64,000 bases of DNA from Burkholderia sp. TSV86 (GTDB taxonomy: Bacteria > Pseudomonadota > Gammaproteobacteria > Burkholderiales > Burkholderiaceae): the NCBI RefSeq assembly GCF_001522865.1, contig NZ_LOWB01000073.1, positions 30,537 through 94,536 of the forward strand, in the 5' to 3' direction. The number at the start of each line of letters is the position of its first letter. Within the stretch, counting starts at the first letter, position 1. A program made the translations under genes and the position numbers. Below the pieces are notes generated by a model. The model saw only the letters and a list, made by a program, of their open reading frames with translations. It made no database searches and was not told the origin of the DNA. Below, piece after piece: positions 12,020 to 25,504 of this stretch.

Positions 12020-12790
12020 ATGACGATCCTGCAATCCTGGCCTTATCCGCGCGTGCTCGCGCATCGCGGCGGCGGCGCGCTTGCGCCGGAGAATACGTTG
12101 GCCGCGCTCGACACGGGCGCGCGCCATGGCCATACGATGGTCGAATTCGATGCCAAGCTCTGCGCCGACGGCGTGGCGTTCCTGCTGCACGACGACACGG
12201 TCGACCGCACGTCGAACGGCACGGGGCGGGCGGCGGACCTGCGCTACGCCGCGCTGGCCGCGCTCGACGCGGGAGCGTGGTTCGATGCCCGTTTCACGGG
12301 CGAGCGGATGCCGACGCTCGCCGAGGCGGCCGCGCGCTGCGTCGAGCTGAGCCTGGCCGTGAACATCGAGATCAAGCCTTGCGCGGGGCGCGACGTCGAG
12401 ACGGGACGCGTTGTCGCGCGCGAAGCGGCTGAGTACTGGCGCGGCGCGGCTGTGCCGCCGCTGCTGTCGTCGTTTTCGGCCGATGCGCTCGATGCGGCGC
12501 GCGCCGCGGCTCCCGATCTGCCGCGCGGCATGTTGTACGACGCGATTCCTGCCGATTGGCGCGCCGAGACGCGCCGATTGGCTTGCGTGTCATTGCACGC
12601 GCATCACGTGCAATTGACGCGGGAGATCGTGCGTGACGTGAAAGCGGCGGGGCTGCGCCTGCTCGCGTATACGGTCAATGATCTTGAGCGGGCGCGCGAA
12701 CTGGCCGAATGGGGCGTGGATCTCATCTGCACGGACCGAATCGAGCTGATCCGCCCTGGTCTTGCCGGTCTGGCCAGCTTCGTAGGCTGA
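12020..12790 (+). CDS. ugpQ: Glycerophosphodiester phosphodiesterase, cytoplasmic type
   Basis: 256 residues. It hydrolyses glycerophosphodiesters (deacylated phospholipids) to sn-glycerol-3-phosphate and an alcohol. The GDPD motifs are clear: AHRGGGALAPENTLAA near residue 15, VEFDAKLCADGV, and LLHDDTVDRTSNG. There is no signal peptide, so it acts on substrates after Ugp import. It lies 23 nt after ugpC and completes the ugp operon. Downstream lies an 8-bp hairpin (12832-12855) and then the convergent ompW. Confidence 0.92.
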   Translation: MTILQSWPYPRVLAHRGGGALAPENTLAALDTGARHGHTMVEFDAKLCADGVAFLLHDDTVDRTSNGTGRAADLRYAALAALDAGAWFDARFTGERMPTLAEAAARCVELSLAVNIEIKPCAGRDVETGRVVAREAAEYWRGAAVPPLLSSFSADALDAARAAAPDLPRGMLYDAIPADWRAETRRLACVSLHAHHVQLTREIVRDVKAAGLRLLAYTVNDLERARELAEWGVDLICTDRIELIRPGLAGLASFVG

Positions 12791-12831
12791 TGAATGAAAT
12801 AGGCGATTGACCCGCGCGAGGCGAACAAAAT

Positions 12832-12855
12832 GCTCCGGTAGCGAACCACCGGAGC
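12832..12855 (+). terminator. Hairpin downstream of ugpQ (weak terminator candidate)
   Basis: GCTCCGGT and ACCGGAGC form a perfect 8-bp stem with an 8-nt loop, 42 nt after the ugpQ stop. There is no T-run after it, so termination is uncertain; it may stabilise the mRNA 3' end. Confidence 0.35.
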
Positions 12856-12884
12856 GAGAGGAGATAGCCCCCGGTCACGGTGGA

Positions 12885-12913
12885 AAAATTCCGCTACAAA
12901 TTGCAGCGGAATT
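12885..12913 (-). terminator. Rho-independent terminator of ompW
   Basis: On the minus strand AATTCCGCT and AGCGGAATT form a perfect 9-bp stem around a 9-nt loop, immediately followed by TTTCC. It lies 28 nt beyond the ompW stop. Confidence 0.7.
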
Positions 12914-12940
12914 AACCATTCCCCAAATATTCGACTACGC

Positions 12941-13672
12941 TTAGAAGCGGTAGCCGAGTTGCAGGTAGGTGACGATCGGATTCAGTTTGATCTTTGCTTG
13001 CGACGTTTGCGTGAGCGTGCCGATCTGCGTCGGGCGTTGGGTCGTCAGGGTCGCCTTCACGCTAACCGGGATGTACGACAGCGACAGTCCGCCGAACCAA
13101 TGCTTGGTGAAGTTGTAGGAGAAGCCGACGTTGAGGACGGGTGCCCACTGGTTGGTGGTCGTCACGCTGGTCGGGCCGCCGAGCACCCCCCGCTCGAACG
13201 CGCTGTTGGTGATCTTCGCGCCGGTGAACCATACATACGTGGCGCCGACGCCGACATACGGACGGAACTTCGCGTTCGCGTCATTGAAGTAATACTTGAG
13301 AAGGAGCGCAGGGCTCCATTGGTATACATGGCCGAGCACACCAAACTGTTCGGACAGGCCTTTGCCGCTCAAATTGAACCTTGGCGGAATCCCGGCGACA
13401 AATTCAGTGACGATGTGATCGGTCCAGAAGTAGCCGGTGGCCAGGCCGAGTGTGTCCGCGTTGTCGACGCCGGCGCCGGTGTTGGGTTCAGTCAGGTTGA
13501 CAGGCGTGCCGCCGACGCTCATGACCTTGAGTGGATCGCTGCTGTCTTGAGGGGCAAGATGGATCCAGCCTGTTGTGACGTAAAAGCTGCCGGCCGATTG
13601 CGCATGCGCGGTGGTGGCCGCGGCTGCAAAAACCAGCGCAACTGCTCCCGTAATGGCCATTTTTTGTTTCAT
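12941..13672 (-). CDS. ompW: OmpW-family outer-membrane protein
   Basis: 243 residues. The Sec signal peptide ends at AHA (residues 22-24). The mature protein shows OmpW-family features: an N-terminal GSFYVTTGWIHLAP strand, YFWTDHIVTEFVAG, and RPYVGVGATYVWF. It ends in ...YRF with a terminal Phe suited to BAM recognition. It is predicted to be an eight-stranded barrel with a hydrophobic channel. ATG 13672 was chosen over an upstream ATG at 13705 because GGAGGGG lies 9 nt before it and the signal peptide begins there. It is monocistronic, with its own terminator. Confidence 0.9.
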   Translation of the reverse strand: MKQKMAITGAVALVFAAAATTAHAQSAGSFYVTTGWIHLAPQDSSDPLKVMSVGGTPVNLTEPNTGAGVDNADTLGLATGYFWTDHIVTEFVAGIPPRFNLSGKGLSEQFGVLGHVYQWSPALLLKYYFNDANAKFRPYVGVGATYVWFTGAKITNSAFERGVLGGPTSVTTTNQWAPVLNVGFSYNFTKHWFGGLSLSYIPVSVKATLTTQRPTQIGTLTQTSQAKIKLNPIVTYLQLGYRF

Positions 13673-13764
13673 CTGTAGTCCCCTCCGATTAAAAGGCGAC
13701 CTCATTATGACTACGACGTTTCAAACAGAACAGAGTTGTAAGTTAGAAGTTTCTCCCTAAAATT

Positions 13765-13778
13765 CGCACGATCGTGCG
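13765..13778. promoter_or_regulatory. 14-bp perfect palindrome between ompW and the transposase-like gene
   Basis: CGCACGATCGTGCG is a perfect palindrome in the divergent intergenic region, 93 nt from the ompW start and 87 nt from the start of the plus-strand gene. It looks like a dimeric regulator operator, but none is identified. Confidence 0.4.
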
Positions 13779-13864
13779 CATTCCCGCGCCGCGGCGGGCG
13801 TTTACGCGGATGCACCAATGTGAGCCTTCGGGTATTTCCTAACGCGATCAAACGGACATTCAGC

Positions 13865-14575
13865 ATGGCACGGCTAGCACGACTTTACGTTCCCGATCAG
13901 CCGCAGCACGTGATATTGCGCGGCCTCGATCAGCAACCGGCGTTCGTCGACGACCAGGATTACGAACTATTTATCGATTGTCTGAAGGCGGCGGCGCGCG
14001 ATCATCACCTGGCGGTGCATGCCTATGTGCTGTTGCCGCGTCAGGTCCAGCTGCTCGTCACGCCCAGCGACGAGTCCAGCCTGCCGAAGGCGATGCAGGC
14101 GGTCGGCCGGCGCTACGTCGCACACTTCAACCGGCGCTATTCGCGGCGCGGCACGCTCTGGGAAGGGCGCTATCGCGCGACGGTGATCGAGGGCGAGCGC
14201 TATTTTCTGCTGGCGAGCCGCGTTGTCGAGCTGAGCCCGGTACGCGCGCAGCTCGTGACGAGCGCCGACGCGTACCGCTGGTCCAGCTACCGGCATCACA
14301 TCGGGCTGACCGTCGACAGCCTGATCACCGACCATCCGCTCTACTGGGCGCTCGGCAACACGCCGTTCGAGCGTCAGCGCGCGTACAAAGAGTTGTGCGA
14401 GCAGCCGCTCGACGAGCGGCAGGCCGATCAGCTCCAGCAGGCGACCCTCAAGGGCTGGGTGCTTGGCGGCGAGACCTATCGCGAATGGGCGGCGCGCACC
14501 GCGAACCGGCGCGTGTCGCCGCTGCCGCGCGGACGGCCTCGCAAGGTGCGGGAGAATACGCCGCCCGTCCAGTAA
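13865..14575 (+). CDS. REP-associated transposase-like protein (Y1 fold) lacking catalytic residues
   Basis: 236 residues, intact. The fold signature of Y1/TnpA-REP (RAYT) proteins is clear: YVPDQPQHVILRG, GTLWEGRYRA, and YRWSSYRHH. The two catalytic features are missing. The HUH metal site, usually N-H-V-H-L, is R-Q-V-Q-L (Gln60, Gln62). The segment normally R-Y-I-x-x-N-P-V-R-A is R-V-V-E-L-S-P-V-R-A (119-128), so the nucleophilic Tyr is Val120. The C-terminus carries RGRPRK (222-227), an AT-hook-like motif. ATG 13865 was preferred to GTG 13820 because family homology starts there. It is probably a domesticated DNA-binding protein. It lies upstream of gltB and is separated from it by a terminator. 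Confidence 0.75.
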   Translation: MARLARLYVPDQPQHVILRGLDQQPAFVDDQDYELFIDCLKAAARDHHLAVHAYVLLPRQVQLLVTPSDESSLPKAMQAVGRRYVAHFNRRYSRRGTLWEGRYRATVIEGERYFLLASRVVELSPVRAQLVTSADAYRWSSYRHHIGLTVDSLITDHPLYWALGNTPFERQRAYKELCEQPLDERQADQLQQATLKGWVLGGETYREWAARTANRRVSPLPRGRPRKVRENTPPVQ

Positions 14576-14597
14576 CCGTAGCCGGCGGGTGGTCGAT

Positions 14598-14629
14598 GAG
14601 CGGCAGGCGAGAATGCCGCTCAAATTTTT
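14598..14629 (+). terminator. Rho-independent terminator after the transposase-like gene
   Basis: GAGCGGCA and TGCCGCTC form a perfect 8-bp stem with an 8-nt loop (14598-14621), followed by AAATTTTT. It begins 23 nt after the stop and insulates gltB. Confidence 0.8.
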
Positions 14630-14709
14630 GCCCCATCTTGATGCATCCCCAATAAAAAAGAATGATCGCGCACCAAGATGATAATTGGGGTCAAATAATC
14701 GGAATTTAT

Positions 14710-14739
14710 TTGCTATTCCATTGATTCGTCGCGTATATT
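14710..14739 (+). promoter_or_regulatory. Candidate sigma70 promoter of gltB
   Basis: TTGCTA (14710-14715), 18-nt spacer, TATATT (14734-14739). The predicted start is about 125 nt before gltB. It lies just after two interleaved inverted repeats (CATCTTG/CAAGATG and CCCCAAT/ATTGGGG, 14634-14690). Confidence 0.4.
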
Positions 14740-14871
14740 CCGAATTCCGGCGGTCCCGGACACACCCGCTCCTGCCCCGGCCGGCCACGTCGCGATCCAC
14801 ACGAAGGGGGACGACGGGCGATCAAGCAAAACGGTTAAACGGCCGCGAGGCCCCTTTCGAACGGTGTCCCC

Positions 14872-19575
<4,704 letters not shown>

Positions 19576-19692
19576 CGCGGCCCGGTGCGGCCCGGCCGGG
19601 CGCCGGGCGGCTCGACGACTTGGCGAACGGGCCTGCCTGAGCGGCGGGTGCGGTCGCCGTTACCGATCACAATCGATTCAGAAGAGAACCCC

Positions 19693-21159
19693 ATGGGCAA
19701 GATCACCGGTTTTCTGGAGTACGAACGCCGTCACGAGGCGTATGAAGCGCCGCTCACGCGCGTCAAGCATTACAAGGAATTCGTCGCCGCGCTCGCCGAT
19801 GACGATGCGAAGATCCAGGGCGCGCGCTGCATGGATTGCGGGATTCCGTTCTGCAATAACGGCTGTCCGGTCAACAACATCATTCCGGACTTCAACGATC
19901 TCGTTTACCGGCAGGACTGGCGGCACGCGATCGATGTGCTGCACTCGACGAACAACTTTCCCGAGTTCACGGGCCGCATCTGCCCCGCGCCGTGCGAGGC
20001 GGCGTGCACGCTCGGCATCAACAACGATCCGGTCGGCATCAAGTCGATCGAACACGCGATCATCGACAAGGCATGGGCACAGGGCTGGGTTCAGCCGCAG
20101 CCCGCCACGCACAAGACGGGCAAGAAGGTTGCGATCGTCGGCTCCGGTCCCGCGGGCTTGGCGGCCGCGCAGCAACTCGCGCGCGCGGGCCACGACGTGA
20201 CGGTGTTCGAGAAGAACGACCGGATCGGCGGCCTGTTGCGCTACGGCATCCCCGACTTCAAGCTCGAAAAGTGGCTGATCGACCGCCGGATGCGCCAGAT
20301 GGAAGCAGAAGGCGTGACGTTCCGTACCGGCGTGTTCATCGGCCGCGAGCCGTTGCCCGAGACGATTGGCAACGCGGCGCAGCAAACCGTGTCGCCCGAT
20401 ACGCTGAAGGACGAGTTCGACGCGGTCGTGATCGCGGGTGGCTCGGAGACGCCGCGCGATCTGCCGGCGCCGGGGCGCGAGCTTGCGGGTATCCATTTCG
20501 CGATGGAGTTCCTGCCGCAACAGAACAAGGTCAACGCGGGCGACAAGGTTGTCGACCAGCTCACCGCGAAGGGCAAGCACGTCGTCGTGATCGGCGGCGG
20601 CGATACGGGTTCCGACTGCGTCGGCACGTCGAACCGGCACGGCGCGAAGCGCGTCACGCAGTTCGAGTTGCTGCCGCAGCCGCCCGAGCTGGAGAACAAG
20701 CCGCTCGTGTGGCCGTATTGGCCGGTCAAGCTGCGCACGTCGTCGTCGCACAAGGAGGGCTGCGAACGCGATTGGGCGGTCGCGACGAAGCGTTTCGAAG
20801 GCAAGAACGGCAAGGTCGAGAAGCTGATCGCGGCGCGCGTCGAATGGAAGGACGGCAAGATGCAGGAAGTGCCGGGCTCCGAATTCGAGATCAAGGCCGA
20901 TTTGGTGCTGCTCGCGATGGGCTTCACGCAACCGGCCGCGCCCGTGCTGGACGCGTTTGGCGTCGCGAAGGATGCGCGCGGCAACGCGCGTGCGGGCACC
21001 GAAGGCGATCGCGCGTATTACACGTCGGTCGACAAGGTGTTTGCCGCGGGCGATATGCGCCGGGGTCAGTCGCTCGTGGTGTGGGCAATCCGCGAAGGCC
21101 GTCAGTGCGCGCGGTCGGTCGACGCATATTTGATGGGGCATTCGGAACTGCCGCGTTGA
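19693..21159 (+). CDS. gltD: Glutamate synthase (NADPH), small subunit
   Basis: 488 residues. It supplies electrons from NADPH through FAD and two 4Fe-4S clusters to GltB. The N-terminal cluster cysteines are in CMDCGIPFC...GCP and [11 protein letters not shown]. The FAD-binding motif is [17 protein letters not shown] and the NADPH motif [12 protein letters not shown] 19693 ([13 protein letters not shown]) matches the conserved family start; an in-frame extension to 19585 is unlikely. It is followed 31 nt later by a strong terminator, so gltBD ends here. Confidence 0.96.
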   Translation: MGKITGFLEYERRHEAYEAPLTRVKHYKEFVAALADDDAKIQGARCMDCGIPFCNNGCPVNNIIPDFNDLVYRQDWRHAIDVLHSTNNFPEFTGRICPAPCEAACTLGINNDPVGIKSIEHAIIDKAWAQGWVQPQPATHKTGKKVAIVGSGPAGLAAAQQLARAGHDVTVFEKNDRIGGLLRYGIPDFKLEKWLIDRRMRQMEAEGVTFRTGVFIGREPLPETIGNAAQQTVSPDTLKDEFDAVVIAGGSETPRDLPAPGRELAGIHFAMEFLPQQNKVNAGDKVVDQLTAKGKHVVVIGGGDTGSDCVGTSNRHGAKRVTQFELLPQPPELENKPLVWPYWPVKLRTSSSHKEGCERDWAVATKRFEGKNGKVEKLIAARVEWKDGKMQEVPGSEFEIKADLVLLAMGFTQPAAPVLDAFGVAKDARGNARAGTEGDRAYYTSVDKVFAAGDMRRGQSLVVWAIREGRQCARSVDAYLMGHSELPR

Positions 21160-21190
21160 TCGAGGCGGCGGCATCGTGTTCGCGTGAGAG

Positions 21191-21223
21191 CCGGGCGTCC
21201 TTGCGGGGACGCCCGGTTTTTTT
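21191..21223 (+). terminator. Rho-independent terminator of gltBD
   Basis: CCGGGCGTCC and GGACGCCCGG form a perfect 10-bp stem with a 6-nt loop, followed by seven Ts. Confidence 0.93.
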
Positions 21224-21417
21224 GCGCCCGCCGTGGCGTGCGCCGGCAGATGGCGGCCGCGCGCATTGTCCGCCGGCGCGCGTCACGGCGATTTCTTTCG
21301 TTTTCCATTCAAATATTTCTATTTCGTAATATCCAGGCCGACTTGTCATATCATGACGCGCTTCGGCCGGCTTCCGGTCGGGTAAGCAATGGTTTGACCC
21401 CAACAAGGAGGCCGACG

Positions 21418-22956
21418 ATGGACGGTATGGCGGGCACGTTGATCAACGGGATCAACGGCATTCTCTGGAGCTACGTGCTGATCGCGTTGCTGCTCGGCGC
21501 AGGCGCGTGGTTCACGCTGCGCTTCAGGATGATTCAGTTACGCGCGCTGCTGCTCAGCATGCGCGTGGTCGGCAGTAAGGGCGAGCCGGGCAGCATTTCG
21601 TCGTTTCAGGCGTTTGCCACCGGGCTGGCGAGCCGTGTGGGCACCGGCAATATCGCGGGCGTGGCGGTGGCGATAACGCTCGGCGGCCCCGGCGCGATTT
21701 TCTGGATGTGGGTGACTGCGCTGATCGGGATGTCGTCGGCGTTCGTCGAAGCCACGCTCGCGCAAATCTTCAAGGTGTCTCACCATGACGGCACCTATCG
21801 CGGCGGCCCGGCGTACTACATCCAGATTGGGCTGCGCTCGCGCGGCCTGGGCGTGCTGTTTTCGCTGTCGCTGGTGCTTGCTTTTGGCTTCGTGTTCAAC
21901 GCGGTGCAGGCGAACGCGATCGCCGACGCGTTCCATACGTCGTTCGGCTTCAGCCGCGCGGCGGTCGGTCTCGGTCTCGTTGCGCTGACGGCGCCGATCA
22001 TCTTCGGCGGCATCCGCCGGATTGCGCACGTCGCGCAGGTGATCGTGCCCGTCATGGCGATCGGCTACCTTGCGCTCGCCGTCTATGCGGTCGCCACGCA
22101 CGTTGCGCTCGTGCCGCAGATGATCGCGCTGATCGTGAAAAGCGCATTCGGTTTCGAGCAGGCGACGGGCGGCCTCGCGGGCTATGCGGTGAGCCAGGCG
22201 GTCGCGATCGGGGTGAAGCGCGGCCTGTTTTCGAACGAAGCGGGGATGGGCAGCGCGCCGAATGCGGCGGCAACCGCGAGCACGCGGCATCCGGTTACGC
22301 AGGGGCTGATCCAGATGCTCGGCGTATTCGTCGATACGATCGTGATTTGCAGCGCGACCGCGTTCGTGATCCTGCTGTCCGGGCAGTATGTGCCGGGTTC
22401 GTCGATGGAAGGCGCGGCGCTCACGCAGCGTGCGATCTCGAGCCACGTCGGCGATTGGGGCGGCATTTATATGGCGGTGGCGATCTTTTTTCTCGCGTTC
22501 TCGTCGGTGATCGGCAATTACGCGTATGCGGAAGGTAACGTCGAATTCGTCGCGCAGCGGCGCGGCGTACTGGTGGTGTTTCGCGTCGCGGTGCTCGCAA
22601 TGGTGATGTTCGGCAGCGTCGGCGAGCTGCCGCTGGTGTGGGCGATGGCCGATACCAGCATGGGCATCATGGCGCTGATCAACCTGCTCGCGATTCTCGC
22701 GCTCGGCAAGCACGCGCTTGCCGCGTGGCGCGATTATCAGCGGCAGCGTGCGGCGGGCGTGGCCGAGCCGGTTTTCACGCGCAAGACGATTCCCGCGCTC
22801 GAACACGTGTTGCCCAACGACGTGTGGGGCGAGCATGGGCCATTGCCCCGAGGCGGGATGCCCGCCGACGAATCCGCGGCCGGACGCGGTGTCAACGCGC
22901 ATGCGCACGGCGCGCAGCGGGCCGGCGGGCCGCTCGGCTCCGGCTCCGCGCGCTGA
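21418..22956 (+). CDS. AGCS-family sodium:alanine/glycine symporter
   Basis: 512 residues with about ten or eleven transmembrane segments. Family landmarks are GLASRVGTGNIAGVAVAITLGGPGA (about 70-94), GTYRGGPAYYI and NEAGMGSAPNAAA. It is a secondary transporter taking up alanine and/or glycine with Na+ (or H+). AAGGAG at 21405-21410 sets the ATG at 21418. The last 60 residues are hydrophilic and Gly/Ala-rich, beyond the usual family end. It is monocistronic, and its position after gltBD is consistent with nitrogen metabolism, but substrate is not readable from sequence. Confidence 0.88.
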   Translation: MDGMAGTLINGINGILWSYVLIALLLGAGAWFTLRFRMIQLRALLLSMRVVGSKGEPGSISSFQAFATGLASRVGTGNIAGVAVAITLGGPGAIFWMWVTALIGMSSAFVEATLAQIFKVSHHDGTYRGGPAYYIQIGLRSRGLGVLFSLSLVLAFGFVFNAVQANAIADAFHTSFGFSRAAVGLGLVALTAPIIFGGIRRIAHVAQVIVPVMAIGYLALAVYAVATHVALVPQMIALIVKSAFGFEQATGGLAGYAVSQAVAIGVKRGLFSNEAGMGSAPNAAATASTRHPVTQGLIQMLGVFVDTIVICSATAFVILLSGQYVPGSSMEGAALTQRAISSHVGDWGGIYMAVAIFFLAFSSVIGNYAYAEGNVEFVAQRRGVLVVFRVAVLAMVMFGSVGELPLVWAMADTSMGIMALINLLAILALGKHALAAWRDYQRQRAAGVAEPVFTRKTIPALEHVLPNDVWGEHGPLPRGGMPADESAAGRGVNAHAHGAQRAGGPLGSGSAR

Positions 22957-23045
22957 CGATGGCGGCCGGCTGCGCTGCTTCGTCACGCCGACACATCGCG
23001 TCGCCGCGGCAACGCATCGATGATGCGTCGCGCCGCGACGGTTTT

Positions 23046-24815
23046 TCAAGCTGCCGCGCGCGTATCGTCGCGGCGTATATCGAGCGTTTGCCGATGAAAT
23101 ACCGCGAGCGACTTGCGATGCGCGATGCTGACGATTGCCGTGTTTGGCAGCCGTTCGTTGAAAAGCCGGTATAGGCGTTCTTCGTTGTCGTCGTCGAGCG
23201 CGCTCGTGGCTTCGTCGAGGAACAGATAGTCCGGCTGGTGCAACAGCACCCGCGCGCCCGCGAGACGCTGCTGCTCGCCCGGCGACAACATGCGCGTCCA
23301 GTGGCCGGTTTCTTCGAGGCGCGCCGCGTAGCCGGCGAGGCCGCATGTGGCGAGCGCGTCGCGGCACGCGTCGTCGCTGAACGCATCGGCGGCCGACGGG
23401 TAGGCGAGCGCCGCCTTCAGCGTGCCGATCGGCAGATAGCTCTGCTGCGGCACGAACATCATCCGCGCGCCGACGGGCGCGTCGATCGCGCCGTCGCCGA
23501 ATGGCCAGAGGCCCGCGAGTGCGCGCATCAGCGTGCTTTTGCCGGAGCCGGACGGCCCGCGCACGAGCCAGCGCGAGCCGGGCTCGATCGTCACGCTGCC
23601 GATCGACGCGAGCGGCGTGCCGTCCGGCAGCGCGAGCTTGAGGTGCGCTGTCGTCAACGCGTTCGCGTCGACATAATGCAGATTGATGCCGCCGTGCTCG
23701 GTGGCGGGGGACAGCGATTCCTTCAGATGCGACGCATCCATCACCCGCTTGAACTCGCTCAGACGGTTGACGGTTGCCCGCCATTCGACGAGCGTGCCGT
23801 AATTGCCGATGAACCACGAGAACGAATCGCTGACGTTGCCGAATGCGTCGATGATGCGCATCACCACGCCGAACGAGAATGCGCCGGCGAAATAGCGGGG
23901 CGCCGCGACCGCGATCGGAAAGATCAGCGCGATCTGCCCATAGACACTCGACACGAACGTCAGACGCTTCGTGTACTGCATCACGCGCCACCAGTTGTCG
24001 CGAATCCGCTGAAAGAGGTTTTGCGCATGCTCGGTTTCGGTCGGCTCGCCGTTGTAGAACGCGATCTGCTCGGTGTTCTCGCGGATGCGGATCAGGCCGA
24101 AGCGGAAATCCGCCTCGACGCGTTGCTGCTGGTAGTTGATCGACACGAGTGGGTAGCCGAACCGGTGTATCACGTAAGAGCCGGCGATTGCGTAGATCAG
24201 CGCCGCCCACACCATGTAGTTCGGGATCGTGATCACGTGACCGTTGAACGAGAACGTGGCCGCGCCCGCGATCGTCTTCAGCACCGTGATGAACGTGATC
24301 AGCGTGACCACCGTCGACAGCAGGCCGAGCGACAGCGACAGCGTCGTCGACGCGAGCGCTTGCAAGTCGTCGGCGATCCGCTGGTCCGGGTTGTCCGCGA
24401 GGCGGTCGCGCTCGATGCGGTAGAAATTGCGCTTGCCGAGCCAGTCGTGCAGATAGCGCGACGTCAGCCACTGGCGCCAGCGAAAACCAAGCATCTGACG
24501 CAGATAGAGGCCGTAGACGGTGAGGATCACGTAGCCGAACGCCAGCGCCGTGAATGTGCCCAGCAAGCGGGGGAAGTCGTGCACGTCCTTTGATTGCAGC
24601 GCATCGTAGAACGTGGTGTTCCACGCGTTGATCCGCACGTTGATCCAGACGATCGTCAGGTTGATCACGATGATCGTGACGAGCAGCCCCCACGCTGTCT
24701 TCCATTCGTCGCCAACCCAATAGGGCTTGATGAGACTCCAGGCGGAAATCTTGCCGTGTCCGTCCGGTGACGGATTGGCCGGATGCGAGACGGCGGACGA
24801 GGGTGGCTGAGTCAT
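23046..24815 (-). CDS. ABC transporter, fused membrane and ATPase domains (YddA/SbmA-BacA type)
   Basis: 589 residues. The N-terminal half has about six transmembrane helices of the SbmA/BacA-like type (for example YLHDWLGKRNFYRIERD). The C-terminal nucleotide-binding domain has Walker A GPSGSGKST, the signature LSPGEQQRLAGARVLL and Walker B YLFLDEATSALDD. This architecture (COG4178 type) is linked in other organisms to import of peptides or cobalamin-like compounds, or to very-long-chain fatty acid export; the substrate here cannot be named. It is a single gene, convergent with the symporter gene. Confidence 0.82.
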   Translation of the reverse strand: MTQPPSSAVSHPANPSPDGHGKISAWSLIKPYWVGDEWKTAWGLLVTIIVINLTIVWINVRINAWNTTFYDALQSKDVHDFPRLLGTFTALAFGYVILTVYGLYLRQMLGFRWRQWLTSRYLHDWLGKRNFYRIERDRLADNPDQRIADDLQALASTTLSLSLGLLSTVVTLITFITVLKTIAGAATFSFNGHVITIPNYMVWAALIYAIAGSYVIHRFGYPLVSINYQQQRVEADFRFGLIRIRENTEQIAFYNGEPTETEHAQNLFQRIRDNWWRVMQYTKRLTFVSSVYGQIALIFPIAVAAPRYFAGAFSFGVVMRIIDAFGNVSDSFSWFIGNYGTLVEWRATVNRLSEFKRVMDASHLKESLSPATEHGGINLHYVDANALTTAHLKLALPDGTPLASIGSVTIEPGSRWLVRGPSGSGKSTLMRALAGLWPFGDGAIDAPVGARMMFVPQQSYLPIGTLKAALAYPSAADAFSDDACRDALATCGLAGYAARLEETGHWTRMLSPGEQQRLAGARVLLHQPDYLFLDEATSALDDDNEERLYRLFNERLPNTAIVSIAHRKSLAVFHRQTLDIRRDDTRAAA

Positions 24816-25134
24816 GTGCTTTCTGATCTGACGTTGCTGGCGTCGCGGCGCACGGCTTGCGACTGTTGGCGTGCGGCGAATTCTGTCGGCGGCGTCTTAA
24901 ACGGCGCTTAATCTAGAACGCTAGAACGGCGCGCGATGATGCGTGAGCCGTTCGATGCGCGCGGTGCCGATCGCGCCGGCCCGCGCCGTGGGCGATGCCC
25001 GTCGAGCGGTGCGCGCGATTCGCCGGCCGACGCGGCGATCACGCGCATTGTGCCAGCCTCGCACGCGGCGCGCGAATGGGCGGGCATGCCCGGTTTGCCG
25101 CCGTTTGCGCTTTTATGGTCTAATGGCCGACGAC
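24816..25134. other. Intergenic region between the ABC transporter and the thiamine operon
   Basis: 319 nt without a credible gene. It must hold the divergent promoters. Visible items are an exact tandem 8-mer CTAGAACG CTAGAACG (24913-24928) and, near the right edge, a candidate promoter for the thi leader. Confidence 0.6.
25095..25124 (+). promoter_or_regulatory. Candidate promoter of the thi riboswitch leader
   Basis: TTGCCG (25095-25100), 18-nt spacer, TCTAAT (25119-25124). It is placed a few bases upstream of the TPP aptamer, as expected for the leader transcript. Confidence 0.45.
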
Positions 25135-25250
25135 GAAACAGGGGTGCTTCGTGCGCCGCGACCCGGCCGATCGGCTTGGGTATACGCGCAACGAGGCTGA
25201 GAGAGTCCCTTCGCACCCGATCCGGATAATACCGGCGCGGGAAGTTTCCG
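25135..25250 (+). ncRNA. TPP (thiamine pyrophosphate) riboswitch
   Basis: The conserved THI-box blocks are present in order: CAGGGGTGC (from 25139), GAGGCTGAGAGAG (25193-25205), then ACCCGATCCGGATAATACCG (25215-25234) and GCGCGGGAAGTTT. A roughly 40-nt GC-rich arm between the first two blocks is a P3 extension, common in proteobacterial THI boxes. The aptamer binds TPP and down-regulates thiamine genes. The next gene, thiO, starts 255 nt downstream, so the expression platform lies in this leader. Confidence 0.93.
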
Positions 25251-25504
25251 ATCCCGCCGGCCCGTTTTCTTGCCGCCGCCCGATCCGGGCGCGATCGCGT
25301 GCAACGTGCACAGTACGGTTGCGGCCGGCCTCTTTCGCCGGTTTCGTCCTTTTGAATACGCGTTCGCGCGTGGCGGATGGAATCGATGAGTGTTCATTCT
25401 TCAGTTCTTTGGCGCGGCAGCCTGCTATCGGCCGCTCGCATACTCGCGGCCGGCGCGCCGGCGCCGCAGCGGCTTCGTCGTAACATGTTCGACGGACGGG
25501 CGCG

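Noticed and set aside
21538..24720. Antisense open frame of 1060 codons across the symporter and ABC genes
   Set aside because: It spans two oppositely oriented real genes and has shadow-like composition.
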